Positions 11,322 through 23,073 of a stretch of DNA of 64,000 nt are shown piece by piece. A program made the position numbers and the translations under genes. The stretch's first letter is position 1. Each line of letters starts with the position of its first letter. Source of the stretch: Plenodomus lindquistii (Eukaryota > Ascomycota > Dothideomycetes > Pleosporales > Leptosphaeriaceae). The notes under the pieces were generated by a model. It did no database searches and was not told the DNA's origin. It worked only from the letters and a program-made list of their open reading frames with translations. The stretch is taken from positions 434,001-498,000 of the forward strand of contig JANUWI010000014.1 of assembly GCA_025504975.1 (NCBI GenBank). The letters run 5' to 3'.

Positions 11322-12416
11322 ATGTCCCGAAAAGGATTGAGACCAGATGGACCGAGGCCTCCCCTCAAGCTCGATCCCTTCATCATGGGCGGCGCCGGCT
11401 TCAGCTACCAACTCGTCACGGATCCCGACAAAGCTCCCGCCGTCGAGATCATCCAGACAGCATTCTCGGCCGGTGTCCGCACAATCGACACCTCACCCTA
11501 CTACGATCCCTCCGAAGTCATCCTCGGAACCGCTCTAGCACATCCCCAGATTACAGAAAAGTACCGCAGAGAAGATTATACCCTCATGACCAAGGTTGGC
11601 AGAATCGCCGCTGATAAATTCGACTATTCTGCACAATGGATTCGCAGATCTGTGAACAGGTCACTGCAACGCTTCGCTACTACGTATCTTGACGTGGTGT
11701 TCTGCCATGATGTCGAGTATGTGAGTCTGGATGAGGCCGTCGAGGCAGTGGGTACGCTATTCGAGCTCTCGAACGAAGGACTCATCAATCACGTTGGTAT
11801 ATCTGGATATGACCTCAACGTACTATCGCGCGTCGCATCCCTGGTCCTGAAGAAATACGGACAGCCTGTCGATGTAGTACAGACGTGGGCGCAGCTCACG
11901 CTGCAGAATACACGACTCGAGACATTCGGGCTGCCTCTGCTTAAAGCTGCGGGGGTCAAGGTAGTTTGCGCGTCGAGTCCGCTAGCGGTGGGTTTGCTGA
12001 GCTCAAAAGGCGTGCCGGTCGGGGGGCTGGGTGACTGGCATCCTGCACCTGAGGGGCTACGCGTGCAGGCGAAGAAAATGGGGGAGGCGATCGAGAGTAG
12101 TGGAGATGACCCTGCGGCTGTGGCGCTGAGATTTGCGATAAGAAAGGCTGTTGCGCTTTCCACGGATGAGCTTCAGGTTTCGACAATTACCGGCGTTGCG
12201 TCCAAGGAAGATATTGTCTCGAATATTAAGACGGCTCGTCAAGTACTCGGCGATCAACTCAAGATGCCACTCAATCAGGATAGCGTCAGTGATCAAGATA
12301 GCCTCAGAGAAGAGGATGAGGAACGATTTGCAGTCGCACAGAAGATACTGGGCAAATGGCTTGACTACGATTTGTCGAAGCCGAAAGGTAGTCTAGATCC
12401 GTCACAAGGTTCGTGA
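11322..12416 (+). CDS. Aldo/keto reductase, D-arabinose 1-dehydrogenase (Ara2) type
   Basis: A single exon of 364 residues from the ATG at 11322. The aldo/keto reductase barrel is clear: the catalytic tetrad is readable as Asp in TIDTSPYY, Tyr in SPYYDPSE, Lys in LMTKVGR and His in VFCHDVE. VGISGYD, ASSPLAVGLLSSKG and STITGVASKEDI follow in family order. Known Ara2-like enzymes oxidise D-arabinose with NAD+ to D-arabinono-1,4-lactone, the precursor of D-erythroascorbate, in the cytosol. The exact substrate here is inferred from similarity only. The C-terminus carries an acidic, serine-rich tail of about 40 residues. The gene is divergent from SBDS. Confidence 0.85.
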   Translation: MSRKGLRPDGPRPPLKLDPFIMGGAGFSYQLVTDPDKAPAVEIIQTAFSAGVRTIDTSPYYDPSEVILGTALAHPQITEKYRREDYTLMTKVGRIAADKFDYSAQWIRRSVNRSLQRFATTYLDVVFCHDVEYVSLDEAVEAVGTLFELSNEGLINHVGISGYDLNVLSRVASLVLKKYGQPVDVVQTWAQLTLQNTRLETFGLPLLKAAGVKVVCASSPLAVGLLSSKGVPVGGLGDWHPAPEGLRVQAKKMGEAIESSGDDPAAVALRFAIRKAVALSTDELQVSTITGVASKEDIVSNIKTARQVLGDQLKMPLNQDSVSDQDSLREEDEERFAVAQKILGKWLDYDLSKPKGSLDPSQGS

Positions 12417-12743
12417 CTTCTTCAAATGAAGCTTGATTTTTTCTTTGGGATCTGCTACGTATAATGGCGTCTCATCCCGCTCGTGCCTTTCTTTTGGATG
12501 GATATCCCTCTGGTGCCGGTGCATATAACAACAAATCACCTTCTGGCCCTTTGTGAACATCGCGTAAATGCTTCTTGAGACCCCCAACAGTCTTGTCTTG
12601 TGGAGGGTGGTCTTGTTCTTGCAGTCTAGTACGCTGCATAGCCTAGGAACTCATTCACTGCCGTGCACTGCGGCCTCGTGGGTCCTCAAGTCCAGAAGAT
12701 TGGCATACTTCTAGTATGATTTGCCGCCACAACTCTTCCTCTT

Positions 12744-13504
12744 TCAGAGTCTCGGCCAGTCGTGGACCGCGCTGATGTGCTCGGTCATTTTCCTCTTCTC
12801 GATGAACGTCCTATCGCACTGGTCGCAGTAGAAAGCGCGGTCTTTGATCTGCGACTTGACCTTTTCGTCCGCTTCCAGTGAAGTGTACTTACACGTTTTC
12901 TCGTGTGCGAATACAGCTGTTGGGTTGTGATTGTATGGGCGGCCAAAATTCGCGTTCTTGCACGGCATAGGAAAGCATTTGACTGGGTCTCGAGAGTTGC
13001 CAACGTAGCATGGGATGGCGTCTTAGTAATTCTGTTGTGTTTTAACGTTAATGAAATCCGGAAAGTATAGCGCGGCGTGCTTGACTATGTTGATTTTGGA
13101 GAAGAGTTCAACGAAGCCCAAGTTGTCCGCTTTCTGCCAGTCTGATCCAGCTCCGTTTTTGTCATTTGAGGATGTCATGTGGTCGAGCAGGACGCCATCA
13201 AAGACGTCGTTGATGGTTGAATCGGCCTCCTCCGTGTGACCACCGACGATCCGGTCACCGACACCTTGCAAGAGCTCTGGGTTCTGCATTGGCTCGCGCG
13301 TTTGTCTTGTGTGTTAGCCAGCATAGATTTGATCGACGCCGCGCCCGCTGTTTCTCGCCAACGGGCTATTCCAGGGCGCAAGAGTTCTTGTGTTGCCATC
13401 ACAGCGGCATTTGGTTGACAGCTACTGCTCTGGGCGGGGCTGAGGTCGTCTTCGTCATCTGAAGAGTCGTTGCATCTGCTTGCGAGTGGAGGTCTTGTTG
13501 CCAT
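12744..13504 (-). pseudogene. Decayed C2H2 zinc-finger gene
   Basis: Read on the minus strand, an N-terminal frame starts at 13504 (MATRPPLASRCNDSSDDEDD) and runs to about 13290. There the sensible reading moves to another frame (MQNPELLQGVGDRIVGGHTE). That frame ends at a TAA near 13025 but continues immediately in the same frame into AIPCYVGNSRDPVKCFPMPC and a clear finger, FYCDQCDRTFIEKRKMTEHI followed by SAVH. So one frameshift and one stop interrupt an otherwise continuous protein. The TAA is what CAA becomes by a CpA-to-TpA change. An unrecognised intron could remove the stop (AAG acceptor just after it), so a live spliced gene is not excluded. It would have been a DNA-binding or RNA-binding C2H2 protein; its targets are unknown. 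Confidence 0.45.
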
Positions 13505-14042
13505 TGTGTCGGAAGCTCACCCGCACGAATACGGTCGTGTAACTTCTGTTGTGGCCGAGCGACGAGTTGAGGTGCGGTGAGGTGAGGTCTTGGCGGTGCG
13601 GTGGTGAGCAGGTGCGCAGTGTTGAAGTAGGAAGGCGCCGGTTTGACTACCATATATCCTATGATGTCCATTCTCTGACCTCGGCTGTGTGCTGCATTCC
13701 TACGTCGACTCTTCTGTCTGCCTTTCAAGATCAAATTTGAGATATCGTCTTATTTCCACTCGCTCCAGTCCTTTGTCCTTTCGCTTTCCCTCACCTATAC
13801 GAAGAAGCTCGTATTTATGAAGTCACCAGAACTATAATTACCGTTCGTTGTAGCTAACACAACGAACGGTAATTATAGTGCTTATAAGTAGATTTAGCAA
13901 GACTGCCTGGAGGCTGTCAACATCGCTCACAGTCGCATACAAGCCAAGCCTTTCGATTGTAACCGTATACCATTGATCCTATATAATCCAAGATATCAAT
14001 CTGAGCCTATTCGCCATAATCTTACGCCTTCGATGCTATAAT
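13505..14042. other. Intergenic containing a perfect hairpin
   Basis: Spacer between the zinc-finger remnant and the 3' end of the carboxypeptidase gene. Its one notable feature is the 20-bp perfect inverted repeat at 13831-13879, listed separately. Confidence 0.5.
13831..13879. repeat. Perfect 20-bp inverted repeat with 9-nt loop
   Basis: The left arm ACTATAATTACCGTTCGTTG (13831-13850) is exactly complementary to 13860-13879, separated by TAGCTAACA. A 20/20 match is far beyond chance here. It lies 164 bp past the carboxypeptidase stop codon. It could be a tiny foldback (MITE-like) insertion or a structure in the 3' UTR. No target-site duplication could be settled. Confidence 0.85.
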
Positions 14043-15807
14043 CTAAGCCCAAAAGTCACCAGCCAACCACCTGTTAAGCATCTCAAGCGACGCCTCGGGC
14101 TGGTCATACGGCACCATGTGGCCACCGGCATGGATCTTCAAGAAGGTGAAGTTTCCGCTGCTCTTGACCTGACCAACGGCCTTGCCCTTACCGTCAATCT
14201 TGAAGTCTTCCAACTTGGCATTGTTGTAGTCCTTCTGGCCGGGCCACTCAAGCGCCTCAGTCCAAGCCTTGTTACCGAGCCAGTTGCAGATGTAATCCGC
14301 ATCACCAGCGTAGACAAGGACGGGGATCTCAGCAAGGATGCCGGGAACGACGCGGTGGTAGGGCTTCATCCAATCACCCTGGAGAAGGAAGTTGCGGTTG
14401 ATGTCGAAGTTGCAGGACTCATAAGAGGAGATCTCAGCGCCAACAGCCTTCATGACCTCCTTCTTGTTGAGGAAGGATTGTATCCAGTCCAACTCATCGT
14501 AGCACAGCGAGTTGCTGCCGCATGGCTTGCGGATGTCATAGACGTTCTGGCCGGTGCGCTGGTAAGGGCCAATCATAGCGTTATTGCAGTAGATGGAGGC
14601 GGGAACACAGGACCAGACCGACTCGCTGTTGTAGCAGTTCTCGATCAGGCTGGCGCAGCGAGGGTAGGCGTTGTCCATCGCTGTGCATTGGCTCTCGTCG
14701 AGGACGGCGGGCCAGCCACCTTCACCACATGCCATGGGGCGGTAGTATTCGTACTGAGTAAGGCCATCGGTCAGACCATTACCGATGAGGACGGACTTAA
14801 GGTTGATGTTACGCTTCTTGTGGGAGAGGATCTCGGACGCGAAGACGGGGATGTAGTGGCCGGCGTATGACTCGCCCGAGATGTGGAAGTCCTGCTCGGC
14901 GTATTCGGGGAATTGCTTGAAGAAGAGGGTGAGGAGTGCGTAAATGTCCTTGCCAGCGGCAACGGTGTTGCTAACCTGACCGCTGGAGTAGGAGTAGCCA
15001 ACGTTTACGGGCTGATCGAGGAAGATCACGGAGGCGTTGCTGTTCCACGAGTAGGGGTTTGGCTTAACCTTGCCGTCCTTGGTAATCGACGCAGGACCCA
15101 ACTCCATGAACAAGCCTGTCAACGACGAGCACCCAGGGCCGCCATTCAACCAGAGGACACTTCGCTCGGTATTAGTAGTGTCTCTTTATCCCAATAGCAT
15201 AGTAGGGGTGAATGGGTTGAAGGTTGGGATAACTTACACAGGGTCGTTCTTGGGATCGTTGCGAGACTCAAAGAACCCTGACAACGTTAGCATACTCAGT
15301 TGGTAGCGATAGGCTATTGGAGTACTCACAGTAAAAGAGGTGCTTGTCCTCCTCCTCGTCGTCGAGGTAGCCGCTGTACTGCTTGACCGTGTCGACACCA
15401 AGCACACTAGGATCGACCTTCTTAGTCCTCATGCTGTAGTTCTCAAGCTTGCCATCAATCTCGCGCTCCTTCTCGCCGTCCTTGTTCTCGACCCAGACGC
15501 TCTGAATATCAGCGCCCTTGATAATGTGGTCCCACTCGCTGTCCTGCTTGCGGGTGTGGGGCTTGGGCTCAGAGAAGAAGGCGGCCTTCTCAAAGGACTC
15601 GGGGAACATCATGGCGACTTCATCCCAGACCGCGCGAGCCTCGCCGGTGAGCGACTTGAGGCTCTCTTCGAGGTTGTGGAGGGGCTTGGACCAGGCGCTC
15701 TCCTTGAGCTCGCTGAACGAGTCGGGGAACTTGAGAATCTGCTGTTGCTGGGGGGCAACAGAGGCGGAGACCGCTCCTACGAGCAGCGCCGAGGTAGCGA
15801 CCTTCAT
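14043..15807 (-). CDS. cpyA: Carboxypeptidase Y, vacuolar serine carboxypeptidase
   Basis: Three exons, 15807-15330, 15277-15238 and 15159-14043, give 544 residues, normal for filamentous-fungal CPY. The N-terminus is a signal peptide (MKVATSALLVGAVSASVA) followed by a propeptide. Family S10 motifs are complete: LWLNGGPGCSSLTGL, the nucleophile Ser270 in GESYAGHY, Asp461 in AGDADYICNWLGN and His520 in HAGGHMVPYDQP. The enzyme removes C-terminal residues from peptides in the vacuole and is made as a zymogen routed through the ER and Golgi. Introns are 52 and 78 nt, GT-AG. The 40-nt middle exon encodes only the W-FFESRNDPKNDP segment. A long antisense open frame across the gene is a shadow of its codon bias. 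Confidence 0.96.
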
Positions 15808-17012
15808 GGTGGCGGGTGCTGAGCTTCCGGAGCTCTAGCTGGCGGTGGTGTGAGATGGGATGTGTGATGGGTGGTGTCTCCAAGTGTTACCAAAGAAACA
15901 GAATGTGATGGGGAGGAGAGAGGGATGACAGTGGAGTGGAGGTGAAATGGGACGGATTGGGGGAGCTATGGGTAAGCTCTTGTGGAGGCGTGGAGGATGC
16001 GCGGCTTGCCCAGGCAACGGAGCATGACGCAGCTCCTTATCGGGGTGGTGGCTGGTTAGTCCAAGCGCGTATCACGAGGCCGATCTTAACGTTTCAAGAT
16101 GGCGGTGCGCCGGCGCGACTGGGAGGTCAAGCGACAACCTGTCAAATGCATCAAAGCATCATCATGTTTGCAGCCTCACTCTAGCAGACAATGCAGCATT
16201 CCTCGGCGGTTGACATGTGTGTGTTGTTCGGTTTGGGTGAAGCTATGTGCCGAATGGGGACTAGCATGGTCTGTAACTCCACGACAGCCCTGGATGGAGC
16301 ATCCATGTGGCGTCCGAACACCGCTTATCTGTACTGCAACACTACAGTACAGTGTCTGTATGGCTCAGCGACAGCTCTTGTGATGCTGGCTCACTGACCA
16401 CTAGGTACATCTGTGGAAACGGCCCTCAATTTTCACAATGATGCTGAAACTGTCACTAACCCGGTCGTCAAGACAATGATCCCGCACCACATCTTGTGCA
16501 ACTCGGGAGGAGAGCTGCAGATGCATTATTCAAGAGGAGGATATGCATAATGCCACAATCCTGTCGCGAGGTCGTGTCGTCTGCATGTGCTGCTGTCGTT
16601 CAACCCGGTCGCATTCAGCTCCGAGGGACAACGCAGCCAGATGGTCTTTGCTTTCATTGCTTACGCTGCTCACTTCGATCCACCTGCAGCACTGATTAGT
16701 ATTCGTCTTGCCAAATGTCCGCTGAACACATACATATGGCAAAACACATCGGAAGAGCGAACCCAAGCATCACAGGTGTAGGCCATGGAAAGTAAAAACC
16801 AAACTTCAAATCCTGCAGACACGCAATATGTACGTCCTTAGAAGTCGTAGCTAACAGGGCGTGAACCCAGAACTTGTATTCGCCGAACTGTATTCAATGT
16901 GATAAAGTAACATAATGGTATAAACGTATTGGCAATCGACGTCCTGGAGAAATGCAGCTAGAAACATGCGTGCTGAGTCTCAAAAAGAAGAATCAGTCGG
17001 AAACGTATAATT
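15808..17012. other. Intergenic upstream of CPY
   Basis: About 1.2 kb between the CPY start and the 3' end of the aminopeptidase gene. It should hold the CPY promoter and leader. Small frames at 15936-16780 show nothing domain-like. Confidence 0.45.
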
Positions 17013-19807
17013 TCACCAAAATCCATTCCACTTCACTGAATCTCGCTCCTCTTCAATTCCTAACGAAGCGTTCAGAGCGCGATCGCGGTCTGCTTGCCTA
17101 TACTCGAGCCATGCAAGTTCACGCTCGTCACTGCTCAGGAGAGGCGGAGGCCGTTTCTGTGTAGCTCGTGCGTGCTGTTCTGTAGGAGATAGCACACCGC
17201 TGTTTGGAGGTGCACGAGCGCCCCTCATCGTTGGCAAGGCTGCGGGAGCTTGGTCATCTAAGTGCAAACCACTCATTCTGGTTTGCAGTCGTTCATCATC
17301 CGGATTGGCCTTCGGAGGTGCGGAGCGTGCTGGGAGGCTGGCGATAGCACTTTGATATGCGATGTGCAATGCTGGTATAGACAATTGACTTGACGACTCT
17401 GCTGGTAACTCTTTTGCCTGGTCGAACGCAGCTTTACCATTGGAGCGATGTGATACCGTTCCAGCGACGATGGGAAGTTGTTGGTGGTTCATCATTTTCG
17501 TCGTACTCTCGTTACGGCGTCTTATTGAATCTTGAGAGATTGGTAATGTCTGAGGTTTATTGCTTTGCTGTGCAAGGAACAGTCGACTGGCTGTGTCCTT
17601 GCTGTGCTTAGTTTCGTCGAATTTGATACCGGCAACTGGGTTTGGGGGAGTTTGCTTGGGTGACTGCAGGTTTTGTCGCAGGCGGTCAAGCGTCTGGACC
17701 AAGATTGCACAATCTTTGCACTTCCCGCTCCTGGAAGGCAGTAGTATAGTGCTGGACAGTTTCGGAAGGTCCCGTGCATCGCTCAGGTAAGTGTGCTCAA
17801 CAAATCGAGATGTTTGGCCACAGACTGTGACAGGCTTGTTTGGGACCATGGCAGCCCTTATTCGGGCATATTCTTCCTTTCGATCTCGCTGCCGTTCCCG
17901 TACCTTCTCATCCGTGGTCATGGATCTCTTGAAATCCGAGTATAGTGATGGGCCGCCAAAGGGCTCGAAATCAACGGTATCCGAATGGCGGATGGCAGCA
18001 GGCATGGTCTCTGCTCTCCCAAGGGATCTGAGAACCGGAGCCGCTGTGTTTTCAAAGCCCGGGGCGCGTACAAGAGTTTTCGCACTTTCAGTGCTTCTTC
18101 GCCTTGGGCAGTCCACCGTTCTTACCATTCCACTATTTGGTGTGACTTTCCCGCGAATAATGTCAAACATGGCGTCGCCCTTTGGCGCGGTCGTCAAATT
18201 CTCGTAGCCGCTTGAAGTAATAAGTATGTCATCTTCGATGCGAACACCACCGACTGGCATATATCGCTCTAATACCTCAAGATCGATGAACTTGGCATGT
18301 TCGGGGACCGAAAGGTAAAATTGCTGAAGCGCGTATGCGGAGAAGTAGATGCCCGGCTCGACTGTGACAATCATTCCGGCTTCTAAATGACTACTCTCTG
18401 GGTCTGTTGGTGCGTGACAAGTCGTCGGGTCATATACTGAAACGTGAAACCCCTGGGGGTACAAGGAAGGCGTCTGCGCAGGATCAGCCACGGTTTTCAC
18501 ACTGATGTTGTCGCCTTACCTGACTGGTCACAACTTTTCCTCGCCGTATGCTCATCAGATCAGCCTGGCCAACATCATGCACCTCAAGACCTATGTGGTG
18601 TCCCAGACCGTGAGGAAAGAATGCTCTGCTCGTCCCTGCTTTGTAGATCTCCTCCCTTGTCCCATTGTGAAAGATACCAAGCTGCAGCAGACCATCAATG
18701 GCTATCTGATGCGCTCGAATGTGAAGATCAAGATATCTCACACCAGGGGCTAATCGCTCGATGCAGGCTTCCTGCATCCGCTCAACAAGTTTGTAGATAT
18801 TCTCGGCTTCCTGAGTAGGCCAAGATGGGGCAAGAGGAAATGTGCGCGTTACATCACTGGCATACAGCTCATACTCGCATCCTGCATCCAAACACATCAG
18901 TTGACGATCTTCGAAGTCCTCGTTGTTTGCGTCGTAGTGTAAGGTGCCCGCATTAGGACCTGAAGCTGCGATGGGGTCGTATGCTTGCTCCTTCGCTTGC
19001 TTCGATATGCACACGTCCATGAAAAGACCCTCGACCTGGGCTTCGTTCCTGAACTTGAGGATGTTTGCCAGAACTTCTTTGTGTGCATGCGAACTGATGT
19101 CGTTTGCCTCTCGGATAAGTTTTACCTCGTGCTCGTCTTTTACCATGCGGCAGATGTTCATAGCGGGCAAGAGGGATGTTGTGTCGATGCGAGGACTTCG
19201 CGCGGGACAACCTGGTACCTGCGACGGATGTATACCATAGATACTGGCCTGCTGGTTCTTGGCATGATTTGCCCAGTTCTGAACGAAAGCTGCCAGTTGA
19301 TCGATGAAGCATACTGCATCAATGTCGTACTTGATTAATGCTTCTGCTGGCGTAGAACCACGCCCATTCCAGATAACGCGCTTTGGATCGATACGCGGGA
19401 TAAACAGGGTCAGCGTGTCTCGTCGAATGTCGTATGTCAGATGGCAATCAGGCTCGTTGCAACTTCATTTCATCAGTACCACTCCGCCATGCAACTTGTC
19501 CAACGCACCCGCTCAAGTAATAGAAGTAGCGCAACTGCCGAAAAGGTGCAGGCATATCTGAATCGTCGTTGTTCTTCGCCGCCTGGCCAGGTAGATATAT
19601 CAAGCCCTCTTCGACGCCCAGCTTCCCTTGCACTTTACGCGCATGTTGTTTAGCTGTGTCTCGTTAGATTTGCGCGTTTGACATATACCTTTGTCTTATC
19701 GCACCTGGGTACTTCTCGAACGGACTGTCAGCCTCCATATGCAACCAGTATTCCTTGTCTTCCCACTCCAGGCGCTCAGCTAAACCAGAGACATCGAATC
19801 CATCCAT
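17013..19807 (-). CDS. Xaa-Pro aminopeptidase/prolidase with long C-terminal extension
   Basis: Four exons, 19807-19705, 19653-19509, 19462-18520 and 18473-17013, give 883 residues. Splices restore KYPAKQHARKV, FYYLSGCNEPDCHLTYD and RRGKVVTSQTPSLYPQG exactly. The family M24B catalytic core is intact, with metal ligands Asp275 and Asp286 (LDAGCEYELYASDVTRTF), His371 (HGLGHHIGLEVHD), Glu436 (VTVEPGIYF) and Glu477 (GGVRIEDDILIT). The enzyme binds two metal ions (usually Mn2+) and cleaves the N-terminal residue before proline. The core ends near residue 507, where most relatives stop. Here about 375 further residues follow, Ser/Arg/Pro-rich and without a recognised domain, with one CxxC (KCKDC) and a charged coiled segment near the end. 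A missed splice that would shorten the last exon is possible. The intron at 18519-18474 is 46 nt. Confidence 0.85.
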
Positions 19808-20872
19808 CTTGCAGCTTCAACCTGCCCTTCAGATTTGGGACTGCGACGCTGGTATGCGCGACAAGGAAGAGAGCGACGTGTCGTGTTAAGTGCGTTCGCA
19901 ATGCCCTCACCGGTCACCGGTGGCCTTGAACCGTGCCCCGCCCTGATTCGTCACAAGTACGCCCAGTTCCGGTCAATCGAAAGCGCCACGACCGGTAACC
20001 TATATTCGTGAGCAAAAGAACAACTTTGGCCCCGTAATCAACTGCGATGGAGTATGCTGACACTGGGAGGTCGCCTTATTGCACAGGAGACGGTGGTTTG
20101 GTGAGGCTGCTGCTGCTGCTGACCGATGCAAACTCGACCCCGCGCCTGCCCATGATCAGGACACGAGATCGCTGCAACTTCGGGCAGGCACATACTAGGG
20201 CTACCAGTATCTCGTCACACGCGCTTCATTATGAGCAACGTGCATCAAGTCTGTGCCACTCAAGATACGACACTACGAAAGCACGCTGGTGGCGCGGCTA
20301 ACCCTGGTCGTAGGTCAGAGCTTGACCGGTGTATCCACCGATACTTAGCGGGTGCAACACCTTGGACAAGTCACGATCCCCCTGAAGTGCGGGAAACTGC
20401 AGACACGATCCAAGACTGTCACACCGGTAGAGCTGTTGGAGGAATACTTGACTCTGCACGGCTCATATGCTGCAATTGCATCCCTAATCAGATCGATTCA
20501 AAGTTTGGATTTGCACTACTTTCGCGACCCAATGCAGGGCTGTCCAAGAACAATTCTAACTTGGTGATCGAACAGAGAAACTTCAACTTCACATCAGCAC
20601 GATTTGAAACTTTTATAATTGAACTTTGATATGATTTTGAAGCGCGGTCAAACTTGCGAAGTAGAATGCATCGCGTTACCGGAAGAGAGATCAAGCCTGT
20701 GGAACTCCCGATGGGTCTTACCGTACGCCTGTGGACTCCAGACAGAAAGAATACGAGAAGAAGAGTAAACGTTCATTCGCTCCATGTCTTTGGAGTAACA
20801 TATGGTGTAAGATGGGATAGTGCTTGTCTCCGCCGGAACAGTGCCGTGTAGGACATGCCGTATGCACTTCTT
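19808..20872. other. Intergenic, no supported gene
   Basis: About 1 kb upstream of the aminopeptidase and downstream of PARP. Frames at 20047-20629 overlap each other and have no domain features. A short CTG/CTGCTG run occurs near 20105. Confidence 0.45.
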
Positions 20873-23073
20873 TTACATGCGAACGCGAAGGAGGTAGCGC
20901 AGACGAACTTGAGCGACATCGTAGGCGATGTACTCGTTATACAGGAGCGATGCGTCCTTGACACCGGTATCCCCTGGGGGCGTAGACACATCGGGCTGAT
21001 TGAGGATTAGCTTCTGGCGATTGAGCGAGCATGGTGCAACACTTACCATTTTGCATCCTGAGAGCGCGGAGTTCACACAACCTGCATCCTTCCACTTGCT
21101 TGGACCCGTCCGACCCTTACCCCACGTACTCACGGATCCCTTTGCCTTGGCATCCTCGCCAGCAGAAGACGAAGCCCAAGTCAGCTCGTGCATCGGCCTG
21201 CCCAGCTCGGCTTCACACAGAAGCAGCAGTGCCGTGCCCCCAGAGTTATAGGAGCAGCAGTAGTTTGCTGACTTTGACGACATATCTGCGAGGTAGATAC
21301 CCTTACCGAACATGTAACCAGAAACGGGCGCCTCCGGCGGAGCAATGCGCAGACCTTGACCGAGAATACCACCAAAGTTCGTAACACGAGATCCGTGCCA
21401 GAGCAGACGGCGATCGCTGGCCATCTTCGAGTACGGGCTCTTGTCGAAGCGCTCAAATTCGCCGTTGCGTTCGATGCGGAAGATCTCCTGAACGGCATAG
21501 CTGTGATGATGTGTCGCTCCTTTGGAGTTATTCAAGTATGCGTCGAGTTCAGTGAACTCTTCGCTCTTGTGGTCAAGCGCTGTCATCTCATTCATGTTGA
21601 GGCCGCGGAACTGCTTGTCGAGCTGGTGGACGCCACTATCATCCTTCAGCTGACTCTTGAGCATTGCGGCAGCCTCCTTCATGTCCGACAGACTCTCGAG
21701 TAATTCGATCTCCCTCTTCAAAAGCGTACTCTCTCGAATGACCGGCGGACGATCGCGGCCAAAAGCATGAGGAATGACGGAGAAGTATTGGTTAGAAAGT
21801 CGCTCTATCTCTATCTTCGAGTCTTCATCAGCATTGTCCAACAAAACCGAGAGGTCCTTCAGAGCCTGGAATCCTCGAGCGATGGTTCCCTTGCTCAGTT
21901 TGCCAAGCGGCAATTTGTTTGCGTCATAGTTGAGTGCCGTCATCGTTTCAGCAAAATATTGCTGATTGAAAATCAACTTCATCAGATCCTGGGTCGGAGC
22001 ATCGAGCGTGCAGTCTGCAGCTTTGGTCTCAGTTTTGACCTCGCCGTCAGCACCAGCACCACTTCCGGCGTCGTCTTCCTCGTCGTCTGAATCTGGGTTG
22101 TAGGACCGCTCAACGTATGCGTATTTGCCCGCCTTGGGGTTGCTGCCGCGGTCGTCCCACTTGAGACCTGACTTGTCCTTGAACTTCTTCTCAAAGTTCC
22201 AGAGTGCATCATCTACGCTACCATTACCCAGTATGGCGTTCTGTCCACGCTCACCGACCCTACCCCAACGCGTCCATGTCTTGTAGTCAGAGCCATTGGT
22301 CAACGTCTGCTGGTGTCAGACATTGTCGATTGTCGTGTTGATGCAAATGCACATACCTGAACTTTATAGAACTTGTTGTTGTTTGCAGAAGAGTTAGTTT
22401 GGTTCAGGGATGCATCCCAGATAGTGCCATCGTTGTCAATGTAGACTTGATAGCTATTTAGTGGACAGTACTCGTCAATGGAGATGGCGAGCTTTTTCGA
22501 CTTTGCGTTCTGACCGTCGCCGATCTTTGCGTTTTCGGCAATCTTGGGCTTTTTGGATTGCGATGTATCCTGGGTTGGAGCAGGTGAGGCATTTGACGAG
22601 GCGGCGCGCTTTTTAGATCCATTGGTCTGCTTTGAGGCAGGAGCAGGAGCAGGAGCAGGACTGGTCGAAGCAGTGTCTAGACGATGATGTGTCTCATCAA
22701 CTTTCGAATCTGGCAAATTCAGATCAGCGAGGAGTTACAGTAGAATGTAAGGCGCAGCAGTTTCAGACAACCGTAGTATGCCTCACTTACCTGTAGACTC
22801 GCATTCATCAAGCCATGAAAGCGATACAATGGGAATGCCGTGAGTAGTAGCAGCCTTGGTTTTGACTGAGTTGCTCTCAAAGTCTTTCTCGGTCGCAATG
22901 AGAATGGTCGTGTCAGCGTTGACACTCGAAGCGACAGTCGCTCCCAGGGTCTTGACGCGTGATTGGAGGGCGGCTTGCGTAGTGCCCGCGAACTTGCCTG
23001 AAATCGCAATGATGCACCCATCCAAGGCATCGGCGGCCTGGACGGGTTTTGCAGCGGCCCTTCGTGGTGGCAT
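20873..23073 (-). CDS. Poly(ADP-ribose) polymerase with BRCT and WGR domains
   Basis: Four exons, 23073-22791, 22709-22357, 22309-21047 and 20995-20873, give about 673 residues. Domain order: BRCT (about 15-95, GCIIAISGKFAGT to VSLSWLDECEST), an Ala/Pro/Lys-rich linker, WGR (YKTWTRWGRVGERGQ, about 220-235), PARP regulatory helices (about 315-430) and the catalytic domain. The catalytic triad is complete: His517 in LLWHGSR, Tyr551 in GKGIYLAD and Glu654 in YNEYIAYD. The protein builds poly(ADP-ribose) on nuclear proteins at DNA breaks using NAD+. The intron at 21046-20996 is 51 nt with no stop, so retaining it would keep the frame. The acceptor before exon 3 is CAGCAG, so exon 3 may start at 22309 or 22306. 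The gene is divergent from the F-box gene. Confidence 0.95.

Noticed and set aside
14118..14870. 250-codon plus-strand open frame across the carboxypeptidase gene
   Set aside because: It is antisense to a well-supported exon, and its Val/Leu/Asp-rich composition is the expected mirror of a strongly codon-biased gene.
20231..20629. 132-codon plus-strand open frame
   Set aside because: No domain, an alternative overlapping frame of similar length, no splice context.
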